The notes below the pieces were generated by a model, which was given only the letters and a program-made list of their open reading frames with translations, did not search any database and was not told the origin of the DNA. DNA of 64,000 bases, from positions 45,479,160 through 45,543,159 of the forward strand of contig CAXKWD010000009.1 of the NCBI GenBank assembly GCA_964059195.1, read 5' to 3'. Shown one piece after another: positions 1 through 10,557 of this stretch (position 1 is the stretch's first letter; every line of letters begins with the position of its first letter). The DNA is from Ectobius pallidus (taxonomy: Eukaryota > Arthropoda > Insecta > Blattodea > Ectobiidae). Made by a program: the position numbers and the translations under genes.

Positions 1-101
1 CTACAACGACGTAAGAAATAAAGCTTTCCAACGAAATCGATTTTAAGCAAAAATATGTTTATTTTTTTTATTACAGGTGATGAATGTGGATTTTGCAGCT
101 C

Positions 102-1409
102 CTAAGAACGCTCAAACAAAGAATCAAATCCAAATTTTCGATTTAATTTCTGCTGAAATTTTGAAGATAATTTAATTGGAAATCGTTTAAGCTTGGCCTT
201 GAAAGACACTTCTTGTGTGTATTTATCAGGAATTCTACGTTGCATGTGACGTTTATTCTGCTTCTTCAAATTTTCATCTTCTTTACTCTTGCTAAACGAT
301 GTGTTTGTTTTATCTTTATCGGACCTTTTGGCAAGAATTAAGTCTTCTATCAAGGCAGACCAAAGTCTGTCACCGTGATCTAGTTGTGAATATTGTCTCT
401 TTCTGTTTTGGAGTTTAAAATTAGTGTTGAAGGAATGGGATCTTTTTTTTAGGTAATTTCCATTGGTCTCAGGTGAATATCGTCTCTTTTTGTTTTGGAG
501 TTTAAAATTACTGATGAATTTATCAGATTCTTTCTTAACATAATTTCCATTGGTCTCAGAGTTTGAAATGGCAGCACTTTTAAGTTCATTATCTGCAATA
601 CTTTCAGTTGATTTTTTAAGCTTGGCCTTGAAAGACACTTCTTGTGTGTATTTATCAGGAATTCTACGTTGCATGTGACGTTTATTCTGCTTCTTCAAAT
701 CTTCATCTTCTTTACTCTTGCTAAACGATGTGTTTGTTTTATCTTTATCGGACCTTTTGGCAATAATTAAGTCTTCTATCAAGGCAGACCAAAGTCTGTC
801 ACCGTGATCTAGTTGTGAATATTGTCTCTTTCTGTTTTGGAGTTTAAAATTACTGATGAGAGAATCGGATATTTTCTTAACATAATTTCCATTTTTCTCA
901 GAGTTTGGAATGGCAGCACTTTTAAGTTCATTATCTTCAATACTTTCTGCTGAAGGTTCCTTAAGTCTGTCACCGTGATCTACTTGTGAATATTGTCTCT
1001 TTCTATTTTGGACTTTAAAATTACTGATGAGAGAATCTGATATTTTCTTAACATAATTTCCATTTTTCTCAGAGTTTGGAATGGCAGCACTTTTAAGTTC
1101 ATTATCTGCAATACTTTCTGCTGATGGATCCTTAAGTCTTTCACCGTGATCTACTTGTGAATATTGTCTCTTTCTGTTTTGGAGTTTAAAATTAGTGTTG
1201 AAGGAATGGGATCTTTTTTTTAGGTAATTTCCATTGGTCTCAGGTGAATGTCGTCTCTTTCTGTTTAAGAGTTTAAAATTACTGATGAATTTATCGGATC
1301 CTTTTTTAACATAATTTCCATTGGTATCAGAGTTTGAAATGGCAGCACTTTTAAGTTCACTATCTACAATACTATCTGCTGATGGTTCCTTAAGTCTGTC
1401 ACCGCGATC
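102..1409 (-). pseudogene. C-terminal half of the same repetitive precursor, cut off by a transposon
   Basis: This open frame continues the protein encoded at 2861-4086. Removing the insertion (1410-2860) and one copy of its 8-bp target duplication joins the halves in frame: 2526 nt, 842 codons including the TAG stop at 102-104. Three unit types are visible. Unit A contains DNELKSAA and NGNYVKK and ends FKLQNRKR; there are four copies here and one in the other half. Unit B is YSPETNGNYLKKRSHSFNTN or similar. Unit C contains LWSALIEDLI, then AKRSDKDKTNTSF and ends SFKAKLK (two copies). Cutting at dibasic sites would release short peptides such as SHSFNTNFKLQN. The open frame has no other stops, so the insertion is recent or the frame is under constraint. 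Without the signal peptide this half is probably not expressed as a secreted product. Confidence 0.55.
181..1040 (-). repeat. Tandem duplication of about 428 bp inside the precursor gene
   Basis: The stretch beginning near 190 (AGCTTGGCCTTGAAAGACAC) recurs near 618, and the following several hundred bases match closely. At protein level this is the duplicated block of units A, B and C. The near identity points to a recent duplication. Confidence 0.75.
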
Positions 1410-2860
1410 CAAGGGCGCCCATACCCGGGGGCAGGGGGGGGCCGCGGCCCCCCCCCCTAGCTCTCAGGGAAAGGAAGAAATTCTATATTAATAATTATAG
1501 CCTGCTTTTTTTTCTTTTAAGACAATTATTTGAAAGTCAGTAGAGACATAAGTTTGCAGAAGTTTTACCATATCGACACCATGGAAGCAGAATCCACACT
1601 GGATTAGAAAAGGGGATCCTGGGGGTTTGGACCCCCAAAAATCAAAACCTAAAATTCTATTTTTGTATTTAAAAAAAATTAATAAATTAAACAATTTTTG
1701 TGGGTGTGTCAAATTTGATATAGCAGTTATTTTGTTTCCATAACATAATGAGTAGGCCTGTTATTTCCATTGTTCCTTGTGTTTTTTAACTTTTCTTATA
1801 AATAGTAATACGTATTATAACTTAGGTTTGTTTAAGTTCGCATGTCTTAGAGTATGGTAAACAAATTTCCTAACTAGTTTTTCAGAGCTAAAATAGCGTA
1901 AAATGTTATTTTAATTAGTTCAATATTTAAAAATTTTCCGGGGGTGGACCCCCGACTTAGGTAATGATTTCTTGTTTACGTTGGTATGTCTTAGAGTATG
2001 GTCAATACATTTCCTAACTAGCTTTCAGGGCTAAAATAGCATAAAATTTGATTTTCATTAGTTCAGTATTTAAAAATCTTCCGGGGGTGAACCCCCGACT
2101 TAGGTAACAATTTCTCGTTTAAGTTGGCATATCTTAGAGTATGGTAAACAAATTTCCTACCTAGTTTTTCAGAGCTAAAATAGAGTGAAATGTGATTTTC
2201 ATTAGTTCAGTATATAAGAATTTTCCGGGGGTAACCCCCGACTTAGGTAACAATTTCTTGTTTTAGTTGGCATATCTTAGAATATGGTAAACAAATTTCC
2301 TACCTAGTTTTTCAGAGCTAAAGTAGAGTGAAATGTGATTTTCATTAGTTCAGTATTTAAAAATTTTCCAGGGGTAACCCCCCGACTTAGGTAACAATTT
2401 CTTGTTTAAGTTGGCATATCTTAAAGTTTGGTAAACAAATTTAATAACTTGTTTTCCAGAGCTAAAATAGCGTAAAATGTGATTTCAACTAGTTCATTAT
2501 TTACAAATTTTCCAGGGGTGGAACCCCGACTTAGGTAACGATTTCTTGTTTACATTGGCACGTAAACAAATTTCCTAACTAGTTTTTTAGTGCTAAAATA
2601 GCGTAAAAAGTGATTTTAATTAGTTGAATATTTTAAAATTTTCTGGGGATGAACCCACGACCCCCTTGCTTGGGGGGTATTCCAAATCCCCTGCCACTTC
2701 CAATCCTCCCCGAAATTATTTTCTGGCTACTTCATTGTTGCACTTACATTATTATATTATTAATGTAATGTTACAAAATAACCCAAGAAGTGAAAGGGAC
2801 AAAAAATAAATTAACTAAAAATTTGGCCCCCCCCTAGAAAATATCATATGGGCGCCCTTG
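1410..2860. mobile_element. hAT-type non-autonomous element with internal minisatellite (copy 1)
   Basis: The ends are inverted repeats (CAAGGGCGCCCATA at the left, its complement at the right). They are flanked by a perfect 8-bp direct repeat CCGCGATC (1402-1409 and 2861-2868), the hallmark of hAT insertion. The interior has G-runs near the ends and about six tandem units of about 143 bp between roughly 1830 and 2640, each with a TCTTAGAGTATGGTAAACAA core. No transposase is visible. A second copy lies at 50682-52212. It interrupts the precursor gene. Confidence 0.85.
1830..2640. repeat. Minisatellite, about 143-bp unit, six copies
   Basis: The units each carry a GGGGGTGGACCCCCGACTTAGG-like segment and the core TCTTAGAGTATGGTAAACAA, with cores near 1848, 1990, 2132, 2275 and 2417 and a degenerate last copy. 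The C/G palindrome around GGGGGT..ACCCCC in each unit could form small hairpins. Confidence 0.75.
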
Positions 2861-4086
2861 CCGCGATCTACTTGTGAATATTGTCTCTTTCTGTTTTGGA
2901 GTTTAAAATTAGCGTTGAAAGTATCGTATTCTTTCTTTAGATACTTTCCATTGGTCTCAGGTGAATATCGTCTCTTTCTGTTTTGGAGTTTAAAATGACT
3001 GATTAAAGCATCTGATTCTTTCTTAACATAATTTCCATTGGTCTCAGAGTTTGAAATTGCAGAAGTAAAAGGTTGTTTTGAGTGTGATAAATAACCACCG
3101 TCCACAGCACTTTTAAGTTCATTATCTGCAATACTTTCTGTTGATGGATCTCTAAGTTTTGTATGCTGTAAACGTATATCCGAGAGTGGACTTGATGTTT
3201 CTGTCCTATAATTCTGTGCAGCATCGTGAGAGTGCATTTTTTTCATTTCTGGATTCTTTGAAGACAAATTTTCACCTTCATTTCTAACATGATCTTGCAA
3301 GTTTACCTCCGCATTATTACTGTTCTCTCTCGAGTTAGATCCCTTCTCTGTATATGAGTTCTCACTTATCTTGCTCCTTGCATTTATTAATTTACAGTTC
3401 TCAGCAGACAATGAAGATAGACGCTTGTCTTTTTGCCTTAATCTGTTTAAAACAGAAGCTGTAACATAGGAGGGAACCTGTGCTCTGTCATCAGCAAAAC
3501 GAGCAGTATTTCTGCTGTCTTCTTTCCTTCCTTCATCGGTTGTATCATCGTCGTCATCTGCAGTATTTGACCAAAACTTTGTAATCTGACGTTTGTGCCT
3601 AATGTTTTCAGTCTTCTCATTCTCAGAATCTCTTGGGGAGTGCTCCTTGAACTGTTTCCCTCTGCGCTGAATTGATTTATGCCTGCAGGTATCTTTAGTG
3701 AACTTCCTATGTTTGGGTTTATGTTCAATAGGCTCCATTTCTTCATAACCATTGTAATTTTCGTCTAAATCAACATTTCTATCATTAAACTGGTTAAATT
3801 TATGGTTGTTTAGAAATTTCTTCCTATAACTCTGTGATTTGTGTCTCAAATTCAATGGTGGCCACTCTCCAGTATCCACCTTCTTCTTATCTAGTACTCT
3901 ATGAGGATTAGATCGTTCAATCCATGAAAGATGAGTCTCAGCATTGCGGACATCATCTAAAAACTTGTGAACCTTTGCGTCGTATTTCTTATTCGCTGAA
4001 CTACATAAACAAACATCACCTACTATCAGGAAAACTATAATCGCATACACAATCGCATACATAATCGCATATCTCCTTCTCTTCAT
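2861..4086 (-). CDS. N-terminal half of a repetitive secreted polybasic precursor (unrecognised)
   Basis: I do not recognise this protein. It starts with a basic N-terminus and a hydrophobic stretch (about residues 7-28, ending VCLC-SS) that reads as a signal peptide. A charged spacer with many K/R pairs follows. From about residue 310 there are repeat units also found in the downstream half: a unit ending NFKLQNRKR and a unit starting YSPETNGKYLKK. Most repeats are bounded by KK, KR or RKR, the pattern of a prohormone cut by convertases; no Gly-Lys-Arg amidation sites stand out. As it now stands the frame runs into the hAT element at 1410-2860 and stops at 2815 after about 20 foreign residues. 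It could instead be a structural, salivary or seminal repetitive protein. The start was chosen because the signal peptide follows it directly. Confidence 0.6.
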
Positions 4087-4380
4087 CTAACATGTTTCCT
4101 TGGAAACTGTAAGCACAAGAAACGTTTCTAATATAACAATGACGATCTAAATTCAGCATCTGAGTTGTGTGATGAAGAACCTCCAACAAAATTACTTCGT
4201 CTACCGCCAGCCAGAAGGAGTTGAATGGTAGCCAAGCAAACAGTTTTATGAATTTATTTAATTACTTGTCAACAGTGCTGAAGTTGGGCCGGAACTGCGC
4301 TCCGGCAAAGTAAAAATCTACTCTTCATTGCTCCGGCATAAACGCATGGAAAAAAAGTACATATGAAATCGGCGTGTAGG
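4087..4380. other. Upstream flank of the precursor gene, no feature seen
   Basis: This is the 5' side of the minus-strand precursor gene. I see no convincing TATA box or other coding sequence here. Confidence 0.3.
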
Positions 4381-4650
4381 GGGCGGATTTCTATGACATG
4401 TCATATTTTTCCCCTCAGAAGGTACCTAACCCAAATAAAAAATTCCGTTTTCGTACAATTTTCCATACAAAAGGCCGTATTGCAAAGAGCGCGTATTCAC
4501 AGTGGGTGGCTTATAACTACCCTTCAGAGAGTTTGTTTGAAAAAAAAAATGTTTCAAATAAACGTTTTAGCTATTGCTGTAAGCAACCCATGTGCAAAAT
4601 TTAAAGCAAATCGTTAGACCCGTTTTCGAGAAAATCGCGAAAAACAAAAA
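4380..4650 (+). repeat. Diverged copy of the foldback-arm repeat
   Basis: The order of motifs matches the arms of the element at 7296-8790: CTCAGAAGGTACCTAACCCAAAT, then CAGTGGGTGGCTTATAACT, then TTTTCGAGAAAATCGCGAAA. It is a truncated, older single copy. Confidence 0.6.
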
Positions 4651-4842
4651 ATTTCTTCAACACATTTCCACTATAGCACCAACAATCTGACTTTATGTAG
4701 TCAATTTCGTTTTGGTTATACACTAGGCCTAGTTCTTTTGGACAATTTTTAATGAGGTGTCTATTAGCAAACCCGGCAATCTCCACTAGCGTATGTTTTG
4801 AGATATTTGAGAAAAACTGATTTTATTATACGCAAGGCTTGG

Positions 4843-6355
4843 TCAAATCTGGACAAAAGGTGCTGGCCACATCGTTTCTGCTGCAGATAGAGTTACAAAC
4901 AAACTCGGCTTACCAAGCTGTCTGATCATTGCTGTTAAATACTTTTTCTTCTTCTCCCAGAAAGCTGGACTGGAACGAATTTCCTTCATGAAGTGATAAC
5001 CACTATCAATTTTAATCAGGTTATTAACAAAATCTTTATCGAGGAGATTGGCAGCAGTCATTTTTAGGGAAGACTTTTTAGTTTTTCTTAAACATACATT
5101 AATGTTTGCTATACATTGTTTTTCTATCTTTTGTTTCGCCATGAATAAAAGTCTGCTTGGGACACAAGATCTCCGATCGACCCGCCTGCATTCTGATTTG
5201 GCTCTATCGCTGTATGTTATATCTTTTTGTGCATTGAAACTGTGGCCTACAAATATTTTAGGAAAACGAAGTTCATCAAAATATTATATTAAATGCCAGG
5301 CTACTGGTTTCTTGTTTTGCCCTGGTGCAATAATCTCAATTTTGTCTGCATGTAATAATTTATCTCGATTGAGTAAAAGAACTTCTTCTCCATCCTCATC
5401 ACTATTATCCTCTTCTCCAATCACTTCATCTTCAGATGATTCATCTTTATCTCTACTATCGATAACAAATTCCATTCTTCATGAGCAATTTTCTTTTTGT
5501 CAATCGCACACTATAACACGTACTTTTCCTTTTTTTACTCGATGTTGTTTCTTTTAGGCCCTCATTAGTATTATTTGGCGTATATTCTGGATTACTGCGA
5601 GAATTAGATTCAGAAAAAATAAAGGGCACTATAACAAAAGGTTCATCTGAACTAGTTACAATGAAATTCTTTTTAATTAATGTTACTAGGTTGCTTAAAG
5701 AATGGAATTCACATGCCACTGCGACTCCCCCATCGTCGTATACACCTTCACTGTTACAACCGTGAGGATCAAATACCCAGTACTCCAAATCGTTCTTCAC
5801 AAGAGCAATGGACTTGAACTGAGCAGTAAAAACACCACGTTCATATGATTCAAGAAACGTGTCTAGTACACTTTCCAAATCAGTTTGTAACACACCTTGT
5901 AAATGAAAATCAGTAGTAACTGGTTCGCAAGTTATTTTTCTGTTCTGCACGAAAATATCTTGTAACCAAATTTCATCAGCACACAAATAAGGCGGGTCAG
6001 GTAAAATGCCACTGAAATGTTAAATCGATTTTTTATGCAAATCGTTCCCAAAGTATAAAATGCTATCTATTATTTCACAGTTCCTCTCCTGAATATTCAC
6101 TACTGACGAGAAACACAATGCCATTACGGACATGCTAGTGCATTGTGTATTCTGAAGCACACCAAATGCAACATTGTTTTGGCTAACTGATCCCAAAACG
6201 ATTCTATTAGATTTCTCGGATGAATTCTTACGTATATTGAAATTAAAGTTTTTCCTTCTCACGCTCCTCCGCCCAACCATTGTCAAAAATACTCTTAACG
6301 AGTTCCAGCCTGAAATTAAAATAAAAGGTTTAACGGTAAAGTTGCCAGTTTTCAC
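4843..6355 (-). pseudogene. Decayed Helitron protein: cysteine-protease-like domain plus Helitron-like N domain
   Basis: Reading the minus strand from 6355 there is first a segment with VLGSVSQNNVAFG and QCTSMSVMALCFSS, then (5986-5456) SIALVKNDLEYWVFDPHG. This Cys (QCT) and His (DPHG) spacing resembles herpes-tegument/C76-like cysteine proteases found in some large transposons. Next come an acidic linker (5475-5284) and a segment (5142-4843) with GYHFMKEIRSSPAFWEKKKK and LGKPSLFVTLSAAETMWP, typical of the Helitron-like N-terminal region upstream of the Rep domain. A stop near 6020, a frameshift between 5456 and 5500, and a further stop near 5284 break the frame. Rep and helicase parts are absent. 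Family names rest on motif memory; the Helitron-like N assignment is the more secure. Confidence 0.65.
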
Positions 6356-6464
6356 ATACTATCCTTCTACAGAAATACAAGACAATTTCACGCTAATTAT
6401 GCAATAAATACCTGATAATCTCTTCTCTCAAAATGACGCGACTAAGACGCAGGATATAGGCTAC

Positions 6465-6990
6465 TAGCATGTGCCCGCGGCTTCGCCCGCGATAATTATT
6501 TCAAAAATTAAAAATTAAGAGCATAATAGTAAAGTCATTATATTTATTAACACCTAAATCACGTGGACTACATACCACGATTAGATAGCATCGTCTGGTA
6601 AAAGCGACCTCAGATTCGAGTTTCTTGGCCCAGAAAACCTCTGTATAGTGAGATTCGTCCAAATAAAACGTTTGACCATATTTAGGGCTTACAACATTCA
6701 AGCGATCGCGAAAGTTTTATTTTCAAGGTATGACAAAAATAGCCAAAGCCAACTGTAATTGATTTGACATTGAAATGTATAACTGAAAACTTATGTTTTG
6801 AAAACGCACAAAATGCACGTTTTTTGCCCGTTTTTCACTCATAACTCACGAACGAAAACTAAAATTAAAATTCCGGCTTGGAGGTGCATTTTCCGACCCT
6901 TCAGCCCACCTATGTTTAAAATTTCAGATCTCTGCGTTCAGTAGATTTCGCTGGACATCGAGGACAATTCCTTTTATTAATACAGATAAT
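6465..6990 (-). mobile_element. Short Helitron-like non-autonomous copy
   Basis: On the minus strand it begins near ATCTGTATTAATAAAAGGA and ends with a GC-rich hairpin (CGCGGGCGAAGCCGCG) about 7 nt before CTAG. This arrangement fits Helitron 3' ends (hairpin then CTRR, no target duplication). Internal segments such as ATAGCCAAAGCCAACTG recur inverted at 16150-16830. Confidence 0.45.
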
Positions 6991-7290
6991 ATGAATTGTA
7001 ATGATACCTTCTCTAATTTGTCAAACATCCATTTCATTTAATCCAAACCCACCTGATACTACTGGCAACAATATGTTCTGTGAATTTGTTTGGATAATTA
7101 TGTGTAAAAAGGGGTTAAGTATTTTCAAAAACATTTAATTTTTGGCAGTTAAAATCAGAATTTTTCAAAATCCTTTCTTAGTGAAACGAAGGTACTGTCA
7201 AAATTCCAAGTCTCTACCTGTTATAGTTTAGGCTGTACGTTGATTCCTGTCAGTCAGGACAAAGCCTTTTATATATATAGAGATAACAAA
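6990..7290 (-). repeat. Partial second Helitron-like start fragment
   Basis: On the minus strand, TCTCTATATATATAAAAGGC near 7285 resembles the start of the same class of short element, but I see no matching 3' end. It may be a truncated neighbour copy. Confidence 0.3.
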
Positions 7291-7295
7291 CTAAA

Positions 7296-8790
7296 CAAAA
7301 ACAAGTGACTGCAGACGTTTATTGAACTTTCTGGCGTAAAGAATAATTTCCGAACTTTATCGAATATTTCCCTCAGATACATATTTACTCTATGCATGGC
7401 CAACAATACAACTTTCTCACTTTACATTCTTTTATAGAATAAGAGGCCATGAAAGATCGTGTATTCAGTTGTTCATCACGCAAGACAAAATTTCTACAAA
7501 CAGTGGGTGAACAGTGGGTGGCTTGTAACTACCCTCAGAGAATTTTTTTGAAAAAAAGTTTCAAATAAAAGTTTTAGCTCTCAGTAAAAAAAACACATGT
7601 GCAAATTTTAAAGAAAATCGTTAGAGCCGTTTTCGAGAAAATCGCGAAAAACGAAAATTTCTTCATGTAAAGTCCCCTTAAAAATAAGGGAAATTTGTCG
7701 CCAATCTTCGAATCACATCTTCAGAAGGTACCTGACCCAAATACGAAATTTTGTTTTCATACGATTCTCCGTTTCGGAGCTAGCCTGTTCACAAACTTCC
7801 ACACAGACAGACACACAGACACACACACAGACATGATTCCAAAAATAGTATTTTTGGATTCAGGGGGCCTTGAAACGTGTATATATGCTAAAAACTCAAC
7901 TTCGAATTTTAGGGTCGAAAACAATACTTCCTCTACCTATAGTACCTATGGTACGGGCAGAGGAAGTAATAAGAGAAAATAGTCGCCAATGTTACCCTCA
8001 CATCTTCAGAAGGTACCTGACCCAAATACGAAATTTTGTTTTCATACGATTTTACGTTTTGGAGCTAGAGTGTTCACAGACAGACAGACAGACGGACAGA
8101 CAGACACACAGACATGTTTCCAAAAATAGTATTTTTGGATTCAGGGGGCCTTGAAACGTGTATATATGCTAAAAACTCAACTTCGAATTTTGGGGTCGAA
8201 AACAATACTTCCTCTACCTATAGTACCTATGGTACGGGCAGAGGAAGTAATACTATTTTTGGAAACATGTCTGTGTGTCTGTCTGTGTGTCTGTCTGTGA
8301 ACACTCTAGCTCCAAAACGGAAAATCGTATGAAAACAAAATTTCGTATTTGGGTCAGGTACCTTCTGAAGATGTGAGGATAAGATTGGTGACTATTTTCT
8401 CTTATTTTTAAGGGAACTTTACATGAAGAAATTTTCGTTTTTCGCGATTTTCTCGAAAACGGCTCTAACGATTTTCTTTAAATTTTGCACAAGTGTAGCT
8501 TATAGTGAGAGCTAAAACTTTTATTTGAAACTTTTTTTCGAAAAAATTCTCTGAAGGCAGTTACAAGCCACCTACTGTTCACCCACTGTTTGTAAAAAGT
8601 TTGTTGTGTGGTTAACAATAATTGTATTCAATTATTGAATAAACACTTTTTCACGGCCTCTTATTCTATATAAGAATGAAGCGAGAAAGACATATTGGAG
8701 GGAAATATTCGATAAAGTTCGGAAATTATTCTTCACGACGGAAGTTTCAATAAATGTCTGCAGTCACTTGTTTTTGTTTGCTAAACAGCT
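7296..8790. mobile_element. Long-armed foldback repeat element
   Basis: The left arm (7296 to about 7830) is the reverse complement of the right arm (about 8250 to 8790), with AAACAAAAACAAGTGACTGC at the outer ends and the TTTTCGAGAAAATCGCGAAA core in both arms. The centre contains direct copies of a unit with CAGACAGACA repeats, CAAAAATAGTATTTTTGGA and CCTCTACCTATAGTACCTAT. There is no coding potential. Diverged pieces lie at 4380-4650 and 41580-41830. I cannot assign it to a superfamily. Confidence 0.65.
7690..8255 (+). repeat. Two tandem units of about 285 bp in the foldback centre
   Basis: Both units run from CATCTTCAGAAGGTACCTGA through a CAGA-rich tract to CTACCTATAGTACCTATGG. The first starts near 7720 and the second near 8010. 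Confidence 0.65.
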
Positions 8791-9140
8791 GCACATTTAT
8801 TAGTCGCTTCATTTTCAAAGAAGAGGTTCATTGTTACGATTAATGGCGGAAGGTTCGAATTCAATTTGTGCTGGTGCTTAAACTTTAGGTGTATTTCATA
8901 GTAATTTAATAAGTAAGGCTTATTTTCTGATTTGTGACTATTCTTCTTGCATATACGGACCTGATCGGGCGATTTAAATCGTCACATTGTGCTTTTCTTA
9001 CGTAAATAAAGCGAGTGAATAAACTGTGTTTAGTGCAGTGTATATAGATATCAGATTTGTGACTTTCTGTATTTTGTGTTTTCTTGCTCCCCCCTCGGAA
9101 GGGGAGGAAATAGATTTTAGATTTAAATACAATAATAGAC

Positions 9141-10550
9141 ATGGAGAATACATCTCAAAAGGTAGGACAGGAAGAAATGGAATTGTCTCTTAGTGACGTG
9201 AATATACATAAAAAGGAAACTATAAATCAACAGAATTCATCTGTTATCTCTAACAATAAGACAACCATAAACAAGGAATCCTACCGTTATCTTCATACGG
9301 ACGCGGGCCCTTATTTTGTTTCAATTAAACATGATTCCAAGGACCTAGGAAAATTCCATCCAATGACCATTGGTAAATGGTTATTCAAAGCCAATTATGA
9401 TGTTCAGTATTTGAATAAAGTGAACAATTCTCAAATTGACGTGCATTTCCAAACGTATCATGCCGCGAACTCCTTTCTCAACTCGGATTTTGATACAGTT
9501 CATGGAACTCAATCATTCATACCAGCTTACAATCTTTTCACTTCTGGTATAATTAAAGGTGTAGAAGTTAACATTACCACGGAAGAAATCAAAGCAGACA
9601 GTATTATCCCAGAAGGTTATGGTATTACAAAGGTGTATCGTTTTAATCGTCGATGTAGTGACGATCAGGGTGAAGTAAAATATATACCTACTCAAACGGT
9701 AAAACTTACCTTTCGTAGCCAAGTGCTACCGAGATTGGTAAAACTGTATCATCAACAATGTCCAGTTGAACCATACAAAGAGAAGATCTCAATTTGTCAA
9801 AAGTGCGGTAAACTTAATCATCGTACCAAATTTTGTAGATCGACACAAAAATGCCTAAAATGCAGCCAAGAACATTCCACCGAGGAGTGTAAAAACGAAA
9901 CACTCGCATGTATCAATTGTAAGTCTACACATAAAACGACGGATATGCAACAATGTCCAGCCTTTAAATTAGCACAACAGATAGCAGACAAAATGCAAAC
10001 ACTTCCGATTTCGCGCTATGAAGCTCAACAAATTGTACTTGGTCGTACTTCATATGCGCAGATGATACAAAAGAAAACCCCTTCTACGTTTGATCCTTAC
10101 ACGCAATTCCCGCTTCTGGAAAATCGCTCTACTTCTCAAAAAACTTTTTTGAATCAACAGATTTCCGTTTCTCCCAAAACCAACGCAAACATTTCTATTC
10201 AGTCCAAAACATCAAAAAGGAAGGAGCAAGAAGGTGCTTCGGGTGTGGATACAACGGCATACAAAAAGATTTTGATTTATCCTACTGGCCATCTTGCAAG
10301 CCCAACGTCACCAGTTTTTTCTCAGAATAATAAAACGCAGCAGACACCTTGCACAAAGTCTTCTGATACCTCAAAACTTTCTTCACTCAATAGACCTCAA
10401 GTCTCCGGGAAGCAGAAAGTCCAACGATCTGTTACGAGTCCTACATATACTGTTATAACAGCCCTCAATAAGGTCATGAGTGAGGCTCCAGACAGTATTA
10501 GAAAAGATCTTGAAAAAATTAAATATCAAATAAAAGAACTAATTGCATAA
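9141..10550 (+). CDS. LINE ORF1, gag-like zinc-knuckle protein
   Basis: The 469-residue product is an RNA-binding protein that would coat LINE RNA. The C-terminal half has three cysteine clusters from about residue 219: CQKCGKLNHRTKFC (CCHC), CLKCSQEHSTEECK (CCHC), then CINCKSTHKTTDMQQCP. The N-terminal half has the FYPTQTVKLTFRS-type strand expected of an RRM-like region before the knuckles (here IPTQTVKLTFRS). The tail is Ser/Thr/Lys-rich and ends in a short charged helix. The frame is intact. The stop lies 7 nt before the first ATG of ORF2, suggesting reinitiation or stop-start coupling. Confidence 0.85.
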   Translation: MENTSQKVGQEEMELSLSDVNIHKKETINQQNSSVISNNKTTINKESYRYLHTDAGPYFVSIKHDSKDLGKFHPMTIGKWLFKANYDVQYLNKVNNSQIDVHFQTYHAANSFLNSDFDTVHGTQSFIPAYNLFTSGIIKGVEVNITTEEIKADSIIPEGYGITKVYRFNRRCSDDQGEVKYIPTQTVKLTFRSQVLPRLVKLYHQQCPVEPYKEKISICQKCGKLNHRTKFCRSTQKCLKCSQEHSTEECKNETLACINCKSTHKTTDMQQCPAFKLAQQIADKMQTLPISRYEAQQIVLGRTSYAQMIQKKTPSTFDPYTQFPLLENRSTSQKTFLNQQISVSPKTNANISIQSKTSKRKEQEGASGVDTTAYKKILIYPTGHLASPTSPVFSQNNKTQQTPCTKSSDTSKLSSLNRPQVSGKQKVQRSVTSPTYTVITALNKVMSEAPDSIRKDLEKIKYQIKELIA

Positions 10551-10557
10551 ATATACC

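Noticed and set aside
1488..1712. 74-codon minus-strand open frame
   Set aside because: It lies inside the hAT element, has a Lys/Phe-rich random composition and no counterpart preserved in copy 2.
1830..2640. Regular repeat spacing suggesting a CRISPR array
   Set aside because: The whole 143-bp unit is repeated with no unique spacers, and the context is a eukaryotic transposon.
5048..5557. 169-codon plus-strand open frame
   Set aside because: It is antisense to the Helitron remnant, whose minus-strand motifs explain the region better.
7695..8332. Plus-strand open frames of 72-95 codons
   Set aside because: They come from the CAGACAGA repeat and the duplicated foldback centre; their translations are just the repeat.
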